A program made the position numbers and the translations under genes. 64,000 nucleotides of DNA from Treponema sp. (GTDB lineage Bacteria > Spirochaetota > Spirochaetia > Treponematales > Treponemataceae): assembly GCA_024693715.1 (NCBI GenBank), contig JAILKS010000048.1, positions 1 through 64,000 of the forward strand, read 5' to 3'. Positions within the stretch are counted from its first letter, which is position 1. The number at the start of each line of letters is the position of its first letter. Positions 24,844-33,669 of this stretch are shown here, in pieces. The notes under the pieces were generated by a model. The model was not told the origin of the DNA, did no database searches, and saw only the letters and a list, made by a program, of their open reading frames with translations.

Positions 24844-27138
24844 CTATTTATTCGCCCAGCTTACAAGCAGTCTGGCCAGTTTTTCTGAAATCTTACCTCC
24901 AGAAATACTTATTAAGCTTTCTATCGGATTTTCTTCTATTCCTGAAACGGCGATTTTAACTGCCGGATCTTCAGGATGCTTGTCTTTATTTCGTCTGCGA
25001 ACATAGAATTTCAATATTTCAAGAACAAATTTTACACGCTTTGATTCCTTTGACATATCGATAAGGCTGTCACTTAAAGTGAATTTTCCCTTATGATGAT
25101 GACCTTCCAGTATACCGGATGCCCTTATAACAAAAGTTTCTTCTTCTACAAGCTCTTCTTTTTTAAAACCATCTGTCGTAACCTTTGCAGATAAACGGAT
25201 GTCTTTTATGGAAGCCCCTGCCTCAATCACATGTTCACCTTTAATTGTCTTGAAAGCTTTTTTAATCGGACTGTAAATTTTAAAAGTATTATCATCAAGT
25301 GATATTGTAAGCTTTTTAGATTCTCCTTTTTTAAGAAAGACCTTTTCAAAACCACGTAATTCCTTATCGGCATAAATCTGAACAACTTCTGCCCCATCTA
25401 CAAAACCGGAATTCTTTACGGTAAGGGTGACACTGTATGAATCACCTTTCTTATTGACTTTCAGGGAAGAATAATCAAAGAATGTATAACTCAAGCCGTA
25501 ACCAAATGAAAATCGGACAGGGATTCTTTTTGCTTCATACCATCTGTAGCCGACAAGCACCTCTTCCTTATAATCGACCTCATCATCATCGAGTGCAAAA
25601 TTACCATAACACGGAGTATCTTCAATTTTATATGGCCAGGTTTCTGCCAGTTTTCCGCTCGGATTAACATCACCACAAATTAATTCTGCACAGGCTTCTC
25701 CACATGCCTCGCCGCAAAGATACATATGAAGAATAGAATTCACATCATCCTCAAAGCAGACATCATACGGAGCACCGCTGAAGGAAACAACACCGACATT
25801 TTTTGTAATTTTTGTTATCTCCGAAAGAAGATCAAGCTGTTCCTTTGGTAAACTGAGAGTTTTTCTGTCAAAGCCTTCACCTTCATATTTTTCCGTCAAT
25901 CCGCAGAAAAATAATACCGGAAGATTTTCATTCTGAAGTGCATTTAAAATTTCAAGCGCTTCTTCCTTCAAAGCTTCGTTTATCTTATCAGCTTCCTTCT
26001 GTGAACAAATCTGCGAATAATAGCCCTTCGTATAAAGAACATCAAATCCTTTTTTTGTAAGAGCCTCAACAGCATCAGGATATTCTTTCGCATTGATATG
26101 AGAAGAACCGCCTCCCTGAAATTTCATTTTTTCGGCAAGTTCACCAATCACAATCACACGCTGCGGCTTTAACGGAAACAACCCCTTGCTTTTTAACAAA
26201 ACAGCAGATTGAGTTGCAAGCTCCAAAGCAGTTTTATGCTGTAAGTTATAATCTACACTAAGAATTCCCGTATGTTCCGGATGTTTTTTAACGAAGGATA
26301 ACAGATTTTTATTTGCCCTTTCCAATTCTTCCTCAGAAAGAGTTTTTTCATCCAATGCTTTTTTCAACTGCGCATCAAAATATCCAAATGAATTAGGCAT
26401 TGCAAGATCCATACCAGCCTTTACACATTCAGCCGCATCGATACATGCACCCCAGTCTGAAATTACAATACCTTTATATCCCCATTTTTTACGAAGGATA
26501 TCAGTAAGAAGATATTTATTATGACAGACAAAAGTTCCATTCAGTTTATTATAGGAGCACATTATTGCATGAGGCTGTGCTGATTTTACTGCTATTTCAA
26601 AACCACGTAAATATATTTCATGAAGAGTCCTTTCATTTACGTTACTGGAAGAAGTCTGCCTTCTTTTTTCCTGATTATTACATGCGAAATGCTTTACACA
26701 AGACCCAACACCTTCCTCCTGCATCGCATTAACATAAGAAGCAGCAAGTGTTCCTGAAAGATACGGATCCTCTGAATAATATTCAAAATTTCGTCCGCAT
26801 AAAGGAGAACGTTTAATGTTCATTCCAGGCCCAAGAATTAAATCAACATTTTCTTTTTTTGCTTCCAGCGCAATGGATTTTCCCAAAAGAGCAAGAGCAT
26901 TTTTATCCCAGCTTGATGCAATACAACTTCCAGTCGGAAAACAAGTTGCAATTTCACTTTGATTTATATCTGAATAATTATTTTCCTGCTGTTTTCGCAG
27001 CCCATGCGGACCGTCGCACATCATTATTGAACGAATTTCTGAATAAGGAGAATAAGTGTGCCAGTTTCCAACTCCATTAAAAAGCTTTATTTTCTGCTCA
27101 ACCGAAAGACTGTTGATTAAATCCTGCGTAGTTTTCAT
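24844..27138 (-). CDS. GH3 beta-glucosidase, intracellular
   Basis: The 764-residue enzyme has the GH3 core: MCDGPHGLR (40-48), GRNFEYYSEDP (115-125), KHFACNNQE (149-157) and nucleophile Asp228 in VISDWG. An alpha/beta sandwich domain follows with GGGSSHIN (about 350), and a fibronectin-III-like domain near the C-terminus. An insertion (about 660-700) between strands may be a PA14-like or lineage-specific element. No signal peptide, so it probably hydrolyses imported beta-glucosides. The start codon has no Shine-Dalgarno; an extended TGCTATAAT box ends 6 bases before it. Confidence 0.93.
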   Translation of the reverse strand: MKTTQDLINSLSVEQKIKLFNGVGNWHTYSPYSEIRSIMMCDGPHGLRKQQENNYSDINQSEIATCFPTGSCIASSWDKNALALLGKSIALEAKKENVDLILGPGMNIKRSPLCGRNFEYYSEDPYLSGTLAASYVNAMQEEGVGSCVKHFACNNQEKRRQTSSSNVNERTLHEIYLRGFEIAVKSAQPHAIMCSYNKLNGTFVCHNKYLLTDILRKKWGYKGIVISDWGACIDAAECVKAGMDLAMPNSFGYFDAQLKKALDEKTLSEEELERANKNLLSFVKKHPEHTGILSVDYNLQHKTALELATQSAVLLKSKGLFPLKPQRVIVIGELAEKMKFQGGGSSHINAKEYPDAVEALTKKGFDVLYTKGYYSQICSQKEADKINEALKEEALEILNALQNENLPVLFFCGLTEKYEGEGFDRKTLSLPKEQLDLLSEITKITKNVGVVSFSGAPYDVCFEDDVNSILHMYLCGEACGEACAELICGDVNPSGKLAETWPYKIEDTPCYGNFALDDDEVDYKEEVLVGYRWYEAKRIPVRFSFGYGLSYTFFDYSSLKVNKKGDSYSVTLTVKNSGFVDGAEVVQIYADKELRGFEKVFLKKGESKKLTISLDDNTFKIYSPIKKAFKTIKGEHVIEAGASIKDIRLSAKVTTDGFKKEELVEEETFVIRASGILEGHHHKGKFTLSDSLIDMSKESKRVKFVLEILKFYVRRRNKDKHPEDPAVKIAVSGIEENPIESLISISGGKISEKLARLLVSWANK

Positions 27139-27144
27139 TCGCCC

Positions 27145-27153
27145 ATTATAGCA
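27145..27153 (-). promoter_or_regulatory. Extended -10 element 6 bases before the GH3 ATG
   Basis: TGCTATAAT on the minus strand, a perfect TG-N-TATAAT, then GGGCGA, then the ATG. No good -35 is seen, as expected for an extended -10 promoter. The transcript should begin at or next to the A of the ATG. Confidence 0.6.
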
Positions 27154-27188
27154 CAAATATTGAAAAAAATCACGTATACAAAAAAAAA

Positions 27189-27275
27189 CAGATTTTATCT
27201 GCGAGCCAGTATAAAAAAGGATTTCTCCATAAAGAAGAAATCCTTAACACATATGGGCCATCTAAGACTTGAACT
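27189..27275. repeat. Direct repeat copy A: tRNA 3' end plus terminator
   Basis: This copy is 87 bases, identical to 27349-27435. It holds the last 22 bases of the tRNA-Ile2 gene (27254-27275) followed on the minus strand by the same terminator hairpin (27217-27245). The rest of the tRNA is missing. Confidence 0.95.
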
Positions 27276-27287
27276 CGCTCTTATCGT

Positions 27288-27328
27288 AAAGCCGTTAAAA
27301 AACAAACCACAGGTTTGTTTTAGGCTTT
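27288..27328. repeat. Hairpin in the spacer between the repeat copies
   Basis: The 73-base spacer holds AAACAAACC/GGTTTGTTT (27300-27320, 3-base loop), enclosed by AAAGCC/GGCTTT (27288-27293 and 27323-27328). Confidence 0.6.
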
Positions 27329-27348
27329 TCCTACAAACTGCGTGCGAG

Positions 27349-27435
27349 CAGATTTTATCTGCGAGCCAGTATAAAAAAGGATTTCTCCATAAAGAAGAAA
27401 TCCTTAACACATATGGGCCATCTAAGACTTGAACT
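27349..27435. repeat. Direct repeat copy B, overlapping the intact tRNA
   Basis: This is the second identical 87-base copy; the repeat period is 160 bases. It includes the 3' end of the functional tRNA gene and its terminator. Confidence 0.95.
27377..27405 (-). terminator. Intrinsic terminator of the tRNA gene
   Basis: AAGGATTTCT/AGAAATCCTT (10-bp stem, 9-base loop) followed by six Ts on the minus strand, just after the tRNA 3' end. Confidence 0.85.
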
Positions 27436-27486
27436 TAGGACCAAAGGATTATGAGTCCTCTGCTCTAACCACTGAGCTAATGGCCC
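27414..27486 (-). tRNA. tRNA-Ile2 (anticodon CAU, expected lysidine-modified)
   Basis: A 73-base cloverleaf is read on the minus strand, with acceptor stem GGGCCAT/ATGGCCC, D arm TAGCTCAGTGGTTAGAGCA, anticodon loop CTCATAA and T loop TTCAAGT. CCA is not encoded. The anticodon CAT alone could mean Met. The D arm, the GACTCATAATC region and TTGGTC match minor isoleucine tRNA (E. coli ileX) better than elongator tRNA-Met, so TilS would convert C34 to lysidine to read AUA. Confidence 0.88.
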
Positions 27487-27497
27487 GGATAATTAGG

Positions 27498-27526
27498 ATA
27501 TTAGCATAAAATTGATGACTTGGCAA
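27498..27526 (-). promoter_or_regulatory. Promoter of the tRNA gene
   Basis: TTGCCA (27521-27526), 17-base spacer, TAATAT (27498-27503) with TG one base before it. The transcript would begin about five bases before the mature tRNA. Confidence 0.6.
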
Positions 27527-27590
27527 TACGGGAAGATTTAAGAAGACAGAGAAGGGAAAATTATGCTAAAATGTTCATAAGGAAATAAAA

Positions 27591-28289
27591 ATGACAAACT
27601 TTCACAATAAAACTACTATTTACCACTTTTTATTCATTCTTCTAACATCTGCAATCCTTGCCACCGGCTGCAGTAAATCTACCAGCGGTCAACCCTACGC
27701 CACCCAAAAAGACAACGCCTGGTCGCGGAATGCGTGTGGGGCTTTTTCTATGGCTTATTATCTGGCAGAAACGAATCAGATTTCTGGCGCTGATGTTGAA
27801 AAGACTGCTAAGAAAATATATAAGAAAATTAAGTTTGATCCTTCGGCCGGCTTTGGCGACTATAGTGATCCTTTTAAAATAATCAGGGAAAGTGCTCAGT
27901 ATGCGGGAGCTGTTTCTTTTAAAATGAATCTTTCGAACATTCAGACTCCTGGGGAAAAGCTTATGAAAATGCTTTTTGATTATGTGGGGGCAGATAGCTC
28001 GCAGTTTGAAGATATAAGTGACATTGGTGCTGCGCTTACGAAAGATGAATATGTAATTGAAATTGTTGTTCCGCGTGCTAGTGTTGATCTGGGGTCGCCG
28101 ATGAATAATCCGCTTCATTATGTTCTTACTTACTGGAAGGATGGCACTTTGTATACGCTGGATCCGGGACGCGGGAAAGAAGAGCCTCGACAAAATTTTA
28201 TCGACGGCACAACCGCAAAATGGAATTTTTGTAACGGTGGCATTTTCTTAAAACCATCATTTTCCGACACAGAAGTTGGCGAAAATTGA
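27591..28289 (+). CDS. Lipoprotein with papain-like (C39-type) peptidase pattern
   Basis: The 232-residue product has a lipobox LATGC (Cys27) and an AAGGAAA ribosome site; TGCTAAAAT upstream is a likely extended -10. The mature part shows NACGAFSMAYYLA (Cys49 after an Asn and before a helix), NPLHYVLTYWKDGTLYTLDPG with His and then Asp. That is the Cys-His-Asp order of papain-fold C39-like peptidases. It may cut proteins or peptides at the cell surface, but the active site is inferred only from spacing. The 3' end overlaps the convergent mnmE by 33 bases. Confidence 0.7.
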   Translation: MTNFHNKTTIYHFLFILLTSAILATGCSKSTSGQPYATQKDNAWSRNACGAFSMAYYLAETNQISGADVEKTAKKIYKKIKFDPSAGFGDYSDPFKIIRESAQYAGAVSFKMNLSNIQTPGEKLMKMLFDYVGADSSQFEDISDIGAALTKDEYVIEIVVPRASVDLGSPMNNPLHYVLTYWKDGTLYTLDPGRGKEEPRQNFIDGTTAKWNFCNGGIFLKPSFSDTEVGEN

Positions 28290-29645
28290 TCCAAGAATAT
28301 CTTCAGGGGTGATTGCTCCGGTTACTTCCGAAAGAGAATCCAGAGCATCCTCTAAATCCTGAACAACCGCATCAAGTGAATAATTATCGGCAGCAGATTC
28401 AAGTGCATGTCTTATACATTCAAGGGCTTGGGCAACAGCATCCTTCTGACGTGCTGAACCAAGTCCTGCCTGTTCACGATCAGTGTCGAGTCCTTGTGTT
28501 AAAAGCGCTTCTATTTTATTAAACAATTCAGAAAGTCCAGTTCCCGTTTTAGCAGAGATTCTGATTTGATTTTTAACAAGGGAATCAGCAGGCTCAACGC
28601 TTTCACTATCCTGAACATCGCATTTATTCCACACAACAATCAAAGGTACGCGGCAGTTTTCGATAAATTGTCTGTCTTCTTCGTTCATGCCTTCTGAAGA
28701 ATCAATTAAATACAAAACAACATCTGCTTCCTGAACAAGACTTCGGCTTATTTCCACACCCTTTGCTTCTATTACATCTTCTGTATCGCGCAAACCTGCC
28801 GTATCGAACAAACGCACAGGAATTCCATTTATTCCTACCCATGATTCAAGCCAGTCTCGTGTAGTTCCTTCTATATCGCTTACAATTGCACGCTCTTCCT
28901 TTAAGATTGCATTAAAAAGCGAAGATTTTCCGGCATTTGTTCGTCCGGCAAGCACAACTCGTGCCCCGTCCTGATAAAGCTTTTCGCCCTTCCACGAAGC
29001 AACTAAATCAGAAAGACGCTTTTCTGCCTTTTCAAGATTAGTCTTATCAAACGTATCGGCAATTGTTTCTTCATCTTCAGGATATTCAATCTCAACTTCT
29101 ATGGAAGCAAGTGTATCTACAATCAGTTTTTTAATTGAATCAATTTCCTGAAAAAGTGCACCGGCAAGTCGTCCTGCGGCATGCGAACGTGAATCGTCTG
29201 TATGACTGTCAATAATTTCTCTGACAGCTTCTGCTTTTGTTAAATCTGTTTTTCCGTTTATATAAGCACGAAAAGTATATTCTCCACGATTTGCCTGTCT
29301 GAATCCTGATTTTAACATCAGATTCTGAATCGCTGTTACAACCGATGGTCCGCCGTGACAAAAAATCTCTACCATATCTTCACCGGTATATGATTTTGGT
29401 GCGCGGTAAACGGCACACATTACCTCGTCGATTTTTCGAGCGGTGATTCCGGAAGCTTCAACTATCCATCCATAAACAATTGTATTTCCAGCTGCCTCCA
29501 GCAAAGCCTTTGGTCTTGAAAATACCTTGCTTACAAGCCCGATACACCCTTTTCCCGAAACGCGGACAATTCCCAGGGCTGCTGGAGCGAGTGCGGTTGC
29601 AATAGAGGAAATCGGTTCTTCAGGCGTATACTGATTCATTAACAT
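28257..29645 (-). CDS. mnmE: tRNA uridine-5-carboxymethylaminomethyl modification GTPase
   Basis: MnmE works with MnmG to modify U34 of wobble tRNAs. The 462-residue product has the folate-binding N-terminal domain. It also has the G domain with AGRTNAGKSSLFN (G1, about 225), DIEGTTRD (G2), DTAGLRDTED (G3) and WNKCD (G4), and the C-terminal FCVGK whose cysteine is conserved. Two starts are possible, ATG at 29645 and ATG at 29639; the latter (MNQYTPEEP) fits the family better. It follows the DUF4015 gene by one base and is probably translated by coupling. Confidence 0.96.
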   Translation of the reverse strand: MLMNQYTPEEPISSIATALAPAALGIVRVSGKGCIGLVSKVFSRPKALLEAAGNTIVYGWIVEASGITARKIDEVMCAVYRAPKSYTGEDMVEIFCHGGPSVVTAIQNLMLKSGFRQANRGEYTFRAYINGKTDLTKAEAVREIIDSHTDDSRSHAAGRLAGALFQEIDSIKKLIVDTLASIEVEIEYPEDEETIADTFDKTNLEKAEKRLSDLVASWKGEKLYQDGARVVLAGRTNAGKSSLFNAILKEERAIVSDIEGTTRDWLESWVGINGIPVRLFDTAGLRDTEDVIEAKGVEISRSLVQEADVVLYLIDSSEGMNEEDRQFIENCRVPLIVVWNKCDVQDSESVEPADSLVKNQIRISAKTGTGLSELFNKIEALLTQGLDTDREQAGLGSARQKDAVAQALECIRHALESAADNYSLDAVVQDLEDALDSLSEVTGAITPEDILGSIFANFCVGK

Positions 29646-29646
29646 C

Positions 29647-31995
29647 TTATTTTACATTCAAGGCCGGAAGTAAAAGAAACGGAACATAATCCTTTTTCTG
29701 CTCTTCTTTTTGATTCTGATTACTTATACTGTCAAGAATAGAAAGATCTGTTGTTGCAGATTTTGATGTTGTTCTTTTTCTTGTTCCGATTGCAGGAATC
29801 CTTTCGTGATACTTTGCTTCAGGAGCTTTTCCGGGATATACTTCTTTGTTGTCTGAATCCTTTGGTGTAAGATCATAATTTCCCGAATTATTCCAGCACA
29901 TGTAACCGCGGTTCACAGAATCTCTGACTCCAAAAAATTCTTTTTTAATATAATCAGAATTATAATATGTACGGTCATAACTTACATTCAAATAAAAACA
30001 CTGAACCCACGGACGAATAATTGCCCTGTTTCTGCACAAAATAGTATTTCTGAAAGTTCCATAATAATAGATTCTATATGAACGTTCTGCCCATGGATCA
30101 TAATTTAAGAAACTCTGTTCAAAATGACTCGGATAGAACATCGGTCCTATAACATCACAATATTCGGCAAGCATTTCAGAATCCTGACCTGTTCTTGTTC
30201 CGCTTCTATACCATCCGTTTGCACCATAAATATCAATTCCAATTGGTGCATCTATGTTTTCACGGGCATAAGATAAGAAGGAAATCAATGCTGCTTCTTT
30301 ATCCATTCCCTGATTACGCCACCTGTATTTTGCATTTCCAAGATTTTTTCCATCTGTCGGGAAGCGGATATAATCAAACTGAATTTCATCAAAACCAAGT
30401 GCTATTAAATCCTTTGCAACTGTAACAGTATACTCCCAGACTTCCTCTGAATATGGATCTACCCAATATTCATCATAATAATTAGCTTTTGTACCAGTTA
30501 CTTCACCTTTTTCGTTCGTTATTTTCTCATAGCTCTTTACACCAATCCAGGGTTTGTTAGTAGAAGCATCCCAAACTGCGTATTTTCCACCGGCATATTG
30601 AGAAAGAACTTTATCTTTAAAAGTAACGATTCGTGCAACAAGATAAATATCATTTTTCTTAAATTCAGAAACAAAATGATTTACATCAATTTTATAAGAT
30701 GACATTTTTCCTTTTTCAAGAAGCAGAGGATTACTTGTATTATATCTTAAATATCCGTAATCATCTTTCATATCGATGACTATACTGTTCATGTTACGGT
30801 CTTTTACAAGCTTAATATATTTATCGATTCCTGCCTGATTCCTGCACTGATATGCAGATGCATAAATACTTTTTTTATCCATTGCTTTCTGAGCATACGG
30901 AGTATTTATAGTTCCAGGAAATAATGTCCATAATTCGTTCAAGGTTATACTCAGATTAAATCCGCTCTTTTTCTTCGGGATATAGGCAGTATTTACCATT
31001 CCTGAAATACTTGAAAACGCTTTTTCCCATTCAGCCTGCATCTTTGGTTTACCGGGACTCTGTTTTGTATTTACATCAAGCGAACCAAAACCTTCAAGCT
31101 GTGTATATACAAGAACATTATCTACCATAGCAAGACCATCTATTGCGTTTACAGGATCTGAGCCCTGATAGATGCAGTCGGCTCTTTTATTTGCCCAATC
31201 GAGTTTATATATGCGAGGAATAAAGCTTTGTGAAAAATAAATATCTGTTGTATTTTTATAATTTCCTTCTTCATCAAGAACAGGAACCGGCAGAATATCA
31301 CTTATTTCATCAGGATCCTTCAACGACGGCATAATAAACAATCCGCCGGAAACAGGATGCCATGCTTTATTCTGTCTGTTCGGATACATATAAGCAAGTC
31401 CTTTTATAGGATGTGCCATAAAGATAACTGTTTCACCGTCAATTGTTGTTACTGCAACTGCCTTAACACCGACAGTTGTTGTTGAAGAACCAAAGCTTAT
31501 CCATTTTTGTCCTTTATCAGAACTGAAATAAACATCATCCTTCGTAGCGGTTACCATTTCGTTATTATTCAGAGGATTAACACAAAAATCTTTTAAAGTC
31601 TGAATCTGTTTTTCAAGAGTGATATCTTTTCCGTTGAATTTTTTAATCGTTAAAAAAGGAAGTCCAAGATCTTTTTCGGTGAAGACCTTTAAATCTTCCG
31701 TATAAAAAATACCCTTTGTCGAACGGATAAACCATGCTGTAGATTTACCGTCACCTGCCTGAACAGGAATAATCTGATCTACACGCGCTTCATTCCACAA
31801 GGGAACAACAAATCCATTTGAATTGATTTTATAAAGGCCAGTATCTGAGCCAACCAGAAAAACATCTGAATCCAAGACTTTTTCATTTGAATTAGAGTTT
31901 GTATTTTTTGCCGGAAGCTGATATAAAGGTTTGATTTCCTGTGCAGTTACCGGTGCAACAAATAATAATGATAAAAAAATGAGTAGTATAGCCAT
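29647..31995 (-). CDS. Exported DUF4015 putative glycoside hydrolase with propeller-like N-terminus
   Basis: The 782-residue protein has a signal peptide (about 1-18, ending VTAQ). The N-terminal half has propeller-like blades such as VFLVGSDTGLYKINSNG and VYFSSDKGQKWISFG. The C-terminal half (about 370-720) has the DUF4015 TIM-barrel-like run: NSIVIDMKDDYGYLRYNT, LVARIVTFKD, GFDEIQFDYIRFPTDG and IGIDIYGANGW. It probably cuts or binds a polysaccharide in the periplasm; no substrate is known. A stop codon just upstream fixes the start. GATAAT lies 6 bases before the ATG and no Shine-Dalgarno is seen. Confidence 0.8.
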   Translation of the reverse strand: MAILLIFLSLLFVAPVTAQEIKPLYQLPAKNTNSNSNEKVLDSDVFLVGSDTGLYKINSNGFVVPLWNEARVDQIIPVQAGDGKSTAWFIRSTKGIFYTEDLKVFTEKDLGLPFLTIKKFNGKDITLEKQIQTLKDFCVNPLNNNEMVTATKDDVYFSSDKGQKWISFGSSTTTVGVKAVAVTTIDGETVIFMAHPIKGLAYMYPNRQNKAWHPVSGGLFIMPSLKDPDEISDILPVPVLDEEGNYKNTTDIYFSQSFIPRIYKLDWANKRADCIYQGSDPVNAIDGLAMVDNVLVYTQLEGFGSLDVNTKQSPGKPKMQAEWEKAFSSISGMVNTAYIPKKKSGFNLSITLNELWTLFPGTINTPYAQKAMDKKSIYASAYQCRNQAGIDKYIKLVKDRNMNSIVIDMKDDYGYLRYNTSNPLLLEKGKMSSYKIDVNHFVSEFKKNDIYLVARIVTFKDKVLSQYAGGKYAVWDASTNKPWIGVKSYEKITNEKGEVTGTKANYYDEYWVDPYSEEVWEYTVTVAKDLIALGFDEIQFDYIRFPTDGKNLGNAKYRWRNQGMDKEAALISFLSYARENIDAPIGIDIYGANGWYRSGTRTGQDSEMLAEYCDVIGPMFYPSHFEQSFLNYDPWAERSYRIYYYGTFRNTILCRNRAIIRPWVQCFYLNVSYDRTYYNSDYIKKEFFGVRDSVNRGYMCWNNSGNYDLTPKDSDNKEVYPGKAPEAKYHERIPAIGTRKRTTSKSATTDLSILDSISNQNQKEEQKKDYVPFLLLPALNVK

Positions 31996-32032
31996 AGTTT
32001 AATTATCGGTAAAAAAAAGATTCTGTTTAGGA

Positions 32033-33289
32033 TTATAAGATAAAATCCAGGGCTGCTACAACCTCTTCATCATAAATTCCGCTCTTTTCTTTCATCATTG
32101 AAATGGCAGTTTCCTTATCTATTGCCTGTCTGTAATTTCTTTTACTTGAAAGAGATACATAAGTTTCTGCAACACGGATTAATCTTGCAATCTGAGGAAT
32201 TTTCTGTCCCTTTAAGCCCTTAGGATATCCAGAGCCATCCATATTTTCATGATGTTTCGTTGCAGCATCATAAAAAACAGACCAGTATTTTTTTGGAACA
32301 AATTCAAGATATTTATCAGCCAGCATAACATGATTTTTCAAGGCTTCCTTCTGATCCTTCGTAAGATTTTCAGAAACAAGCAGCTCCGGATCCATTCCAA
32401 GGAAACCGGCATCATAAATCATTGAAGCACAAAAATTAAGCATTGCCATTCCCTTCGGAAGTCCCATCTGAATTGAAAGCTTATAAACAAATTCACTTAC
32501 ATTCTTTGAGTTATTTTTTCTCTGCGATATTTCATCAATTTTGGAACCAATTTCTTCACATTTAATCGCAAGCTGCTGAAGCTCCTGTGTATCTTCTTCA
32601 GAAAATTCAACATCAGGCAAGGCCTTGGTCGCATCCCACGCAGAAGTTCCTGCAATTCTTAACGATGGATTTCCTCCATACAATTCCGTAATACCGCCAA
32701 TCATAAGTCTGTTTGTCTGAGTCTGATTTGCGGCAAGCATTTTTACTGCGTTAATATATTCTCTCTGCTGCCTTGAAGAAAGCTTAAACCCTTTGTAAAT
32801 AATGAATATGGCGGCAAGAACTATCAATAAAATTATAAAGGTAAGAATAATAATGCTTACAAAAAGATAATTTACCGCACTTTTTTCCTTCTTTTCTCCT
32901 TTTTTACCCAGTTGTTCTATAAGAGTTTCTATTTTTGTATCTGCAATAAACGGATATTTTTTAAGATTAAGCTGAACTTCAATAAATTCCTTTTCATCAT
33001 ATTTATTTAAAAGCTGCTCAAGCTTTTGATTGTAAACAAGACGTGAAATTGTAATGACATTCAAGGCTTTTCCCGGCTCCTTACAAAGTGCCAGTGCATT
33101 GTTAACTTTATTATATGCGTTCTGTATTTCACCTTCATCAAGGGCATCATTTGCAGCAACAAGATATTTAGTTACAAGACTGTTTACATCCCTTTTGGTT
33201 TCACCTTCATTTTCCTGAGAATAACTGAAATTTAATCCTGCCGTAAAAATAAATAACAGCAGTAATAATTTAATAACTGTACGTTTCAT
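32033..33289 (-). CDS. Membrane HD-GYP-like protein with altered metal site
   Basis: The 418-residue protein has a signal segment (about 1-24), a periplasmic part (about 25-140), one membrane helix (about 143-168) and a cytoplasmic HD-GYP-like domain (about 250-418). The late motif HHENMDGSGYPKGLKG is intact at 346-361 and His321 is kept. The HD pair reads YD (292-293) and the usual late VADxYDAL reads VAETYVSL. Intact members degrade cyclic-di-GMP; this one is likely weak or a pure sensor/binder. It overlaps the preceding gene by 20 bases. Confidence 0.85.
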   Translation of the reverse strand: MKRTVIKLLLLLFIFTAGLNFSYSQENEGETKRDVNSLVTKYLVAANDALDEGEIQNAYNKVNNALALCKEPGKALNVITISRLVYNQKLEQLLNKYDEKEFIEVQLNLKKYPFIADTKIETLIEQLGKKGEKKEKSAVNYLFVSIIILTFIILLIVLAAIFIIYKGFKLSSRQQREYINAVKMLAANQTQTNRLMIGGITELYGGNPSLRIAGTSAWDATKALPDVEFSEEDTQELQQLAIKCEEIGSKIDEISQRKNNSKNVSEFVYKLSIQMGLPKGMAMLNFCASMIYDAGFLGMDPELLVSENLTKDQKEALKNHVMLADKYLEFVPKKYWSVFYDAATKHHENMDGSGYPKGLKGQKIPQIARLIRVAETYVSLSSKRNYRQAIDKETAISMMKEKSGIYDEEVVAALDFIL

Positions 33290-33629
33290 TTAAAATAGCT
33301 ATATACAAAACAAAAGCTTCATCATCATCGTAATTTGCTTCAATATTTGAATCAAGAACGATATATGTAGCCCTTAAAGCAAAATCATATTCTGTTTCAA
33401 TGATTTGCCTTTTAATCAATTTAACAACATAATTTTCAATCTGCGGATATTTTGGATTTTTGACATTCTCTGTCATAAGCTTTTCCAGTGACTGTTCAGA
33501 TTTTTTTTCAAAAATTACATCAATAACCTCACAAATTGTTTCCAGTTTTTCATAAGAAAAAAGAGGATTTATGTGCATGCACAAAAGAATCGAAAGTATT
33601 GCAACCTTTATTTTTTTTGTGCCGGACAT
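33270..33629 (-). CDS. Small exported protein of unknown function
   Basis: This 119-residue protein has an N-terminal hydrophobic segment (about 8-25) typical of a signal peptide or anchor, and a helical acidic body. AGAGGA precedes the ATG. The 3' end overlaps the HD-GYP-like gene, so the two are translated together, and it could be that protein's periplasmic partner. I recognise no family. Confidence 0.7.
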   Translation of the reverse strand: MSGTKKIKVAILSILLCMHINPLFSYEKLETICEVIDVIFEKKSEQSLEKLMTENVKNPKYPQIENYVVKLIKRQIIETEYDFALRATYIVLDSNIEANYDDDEAFVLYIAILNETYSY

Positions 33630-33669
33630 AAATCCTCTTTATCTGTCTTAAACAGTATTTAAGTTATTA

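Noticed and set aside
27240..27290. A second tRNA gene at the upstream repeat
   Set aside because: Only the last 22 bases of the tRNA are present; no D arm or anticodon arm can be formed.
27160..27432. Plus-strand frame of 90 codons through the tRNA repeats
   Set aside because: It is an accidental frame through duplicated tRNA and terminator DNA; its internal repetition only mirrors the 160-base repeat.
27414..27486. tRNA-Met for the CAT anticodon
   Set aside because: D arm, anticodon-stem neighbours and variable region match tRNA-Ile2 better. This remains a judgement by eye.
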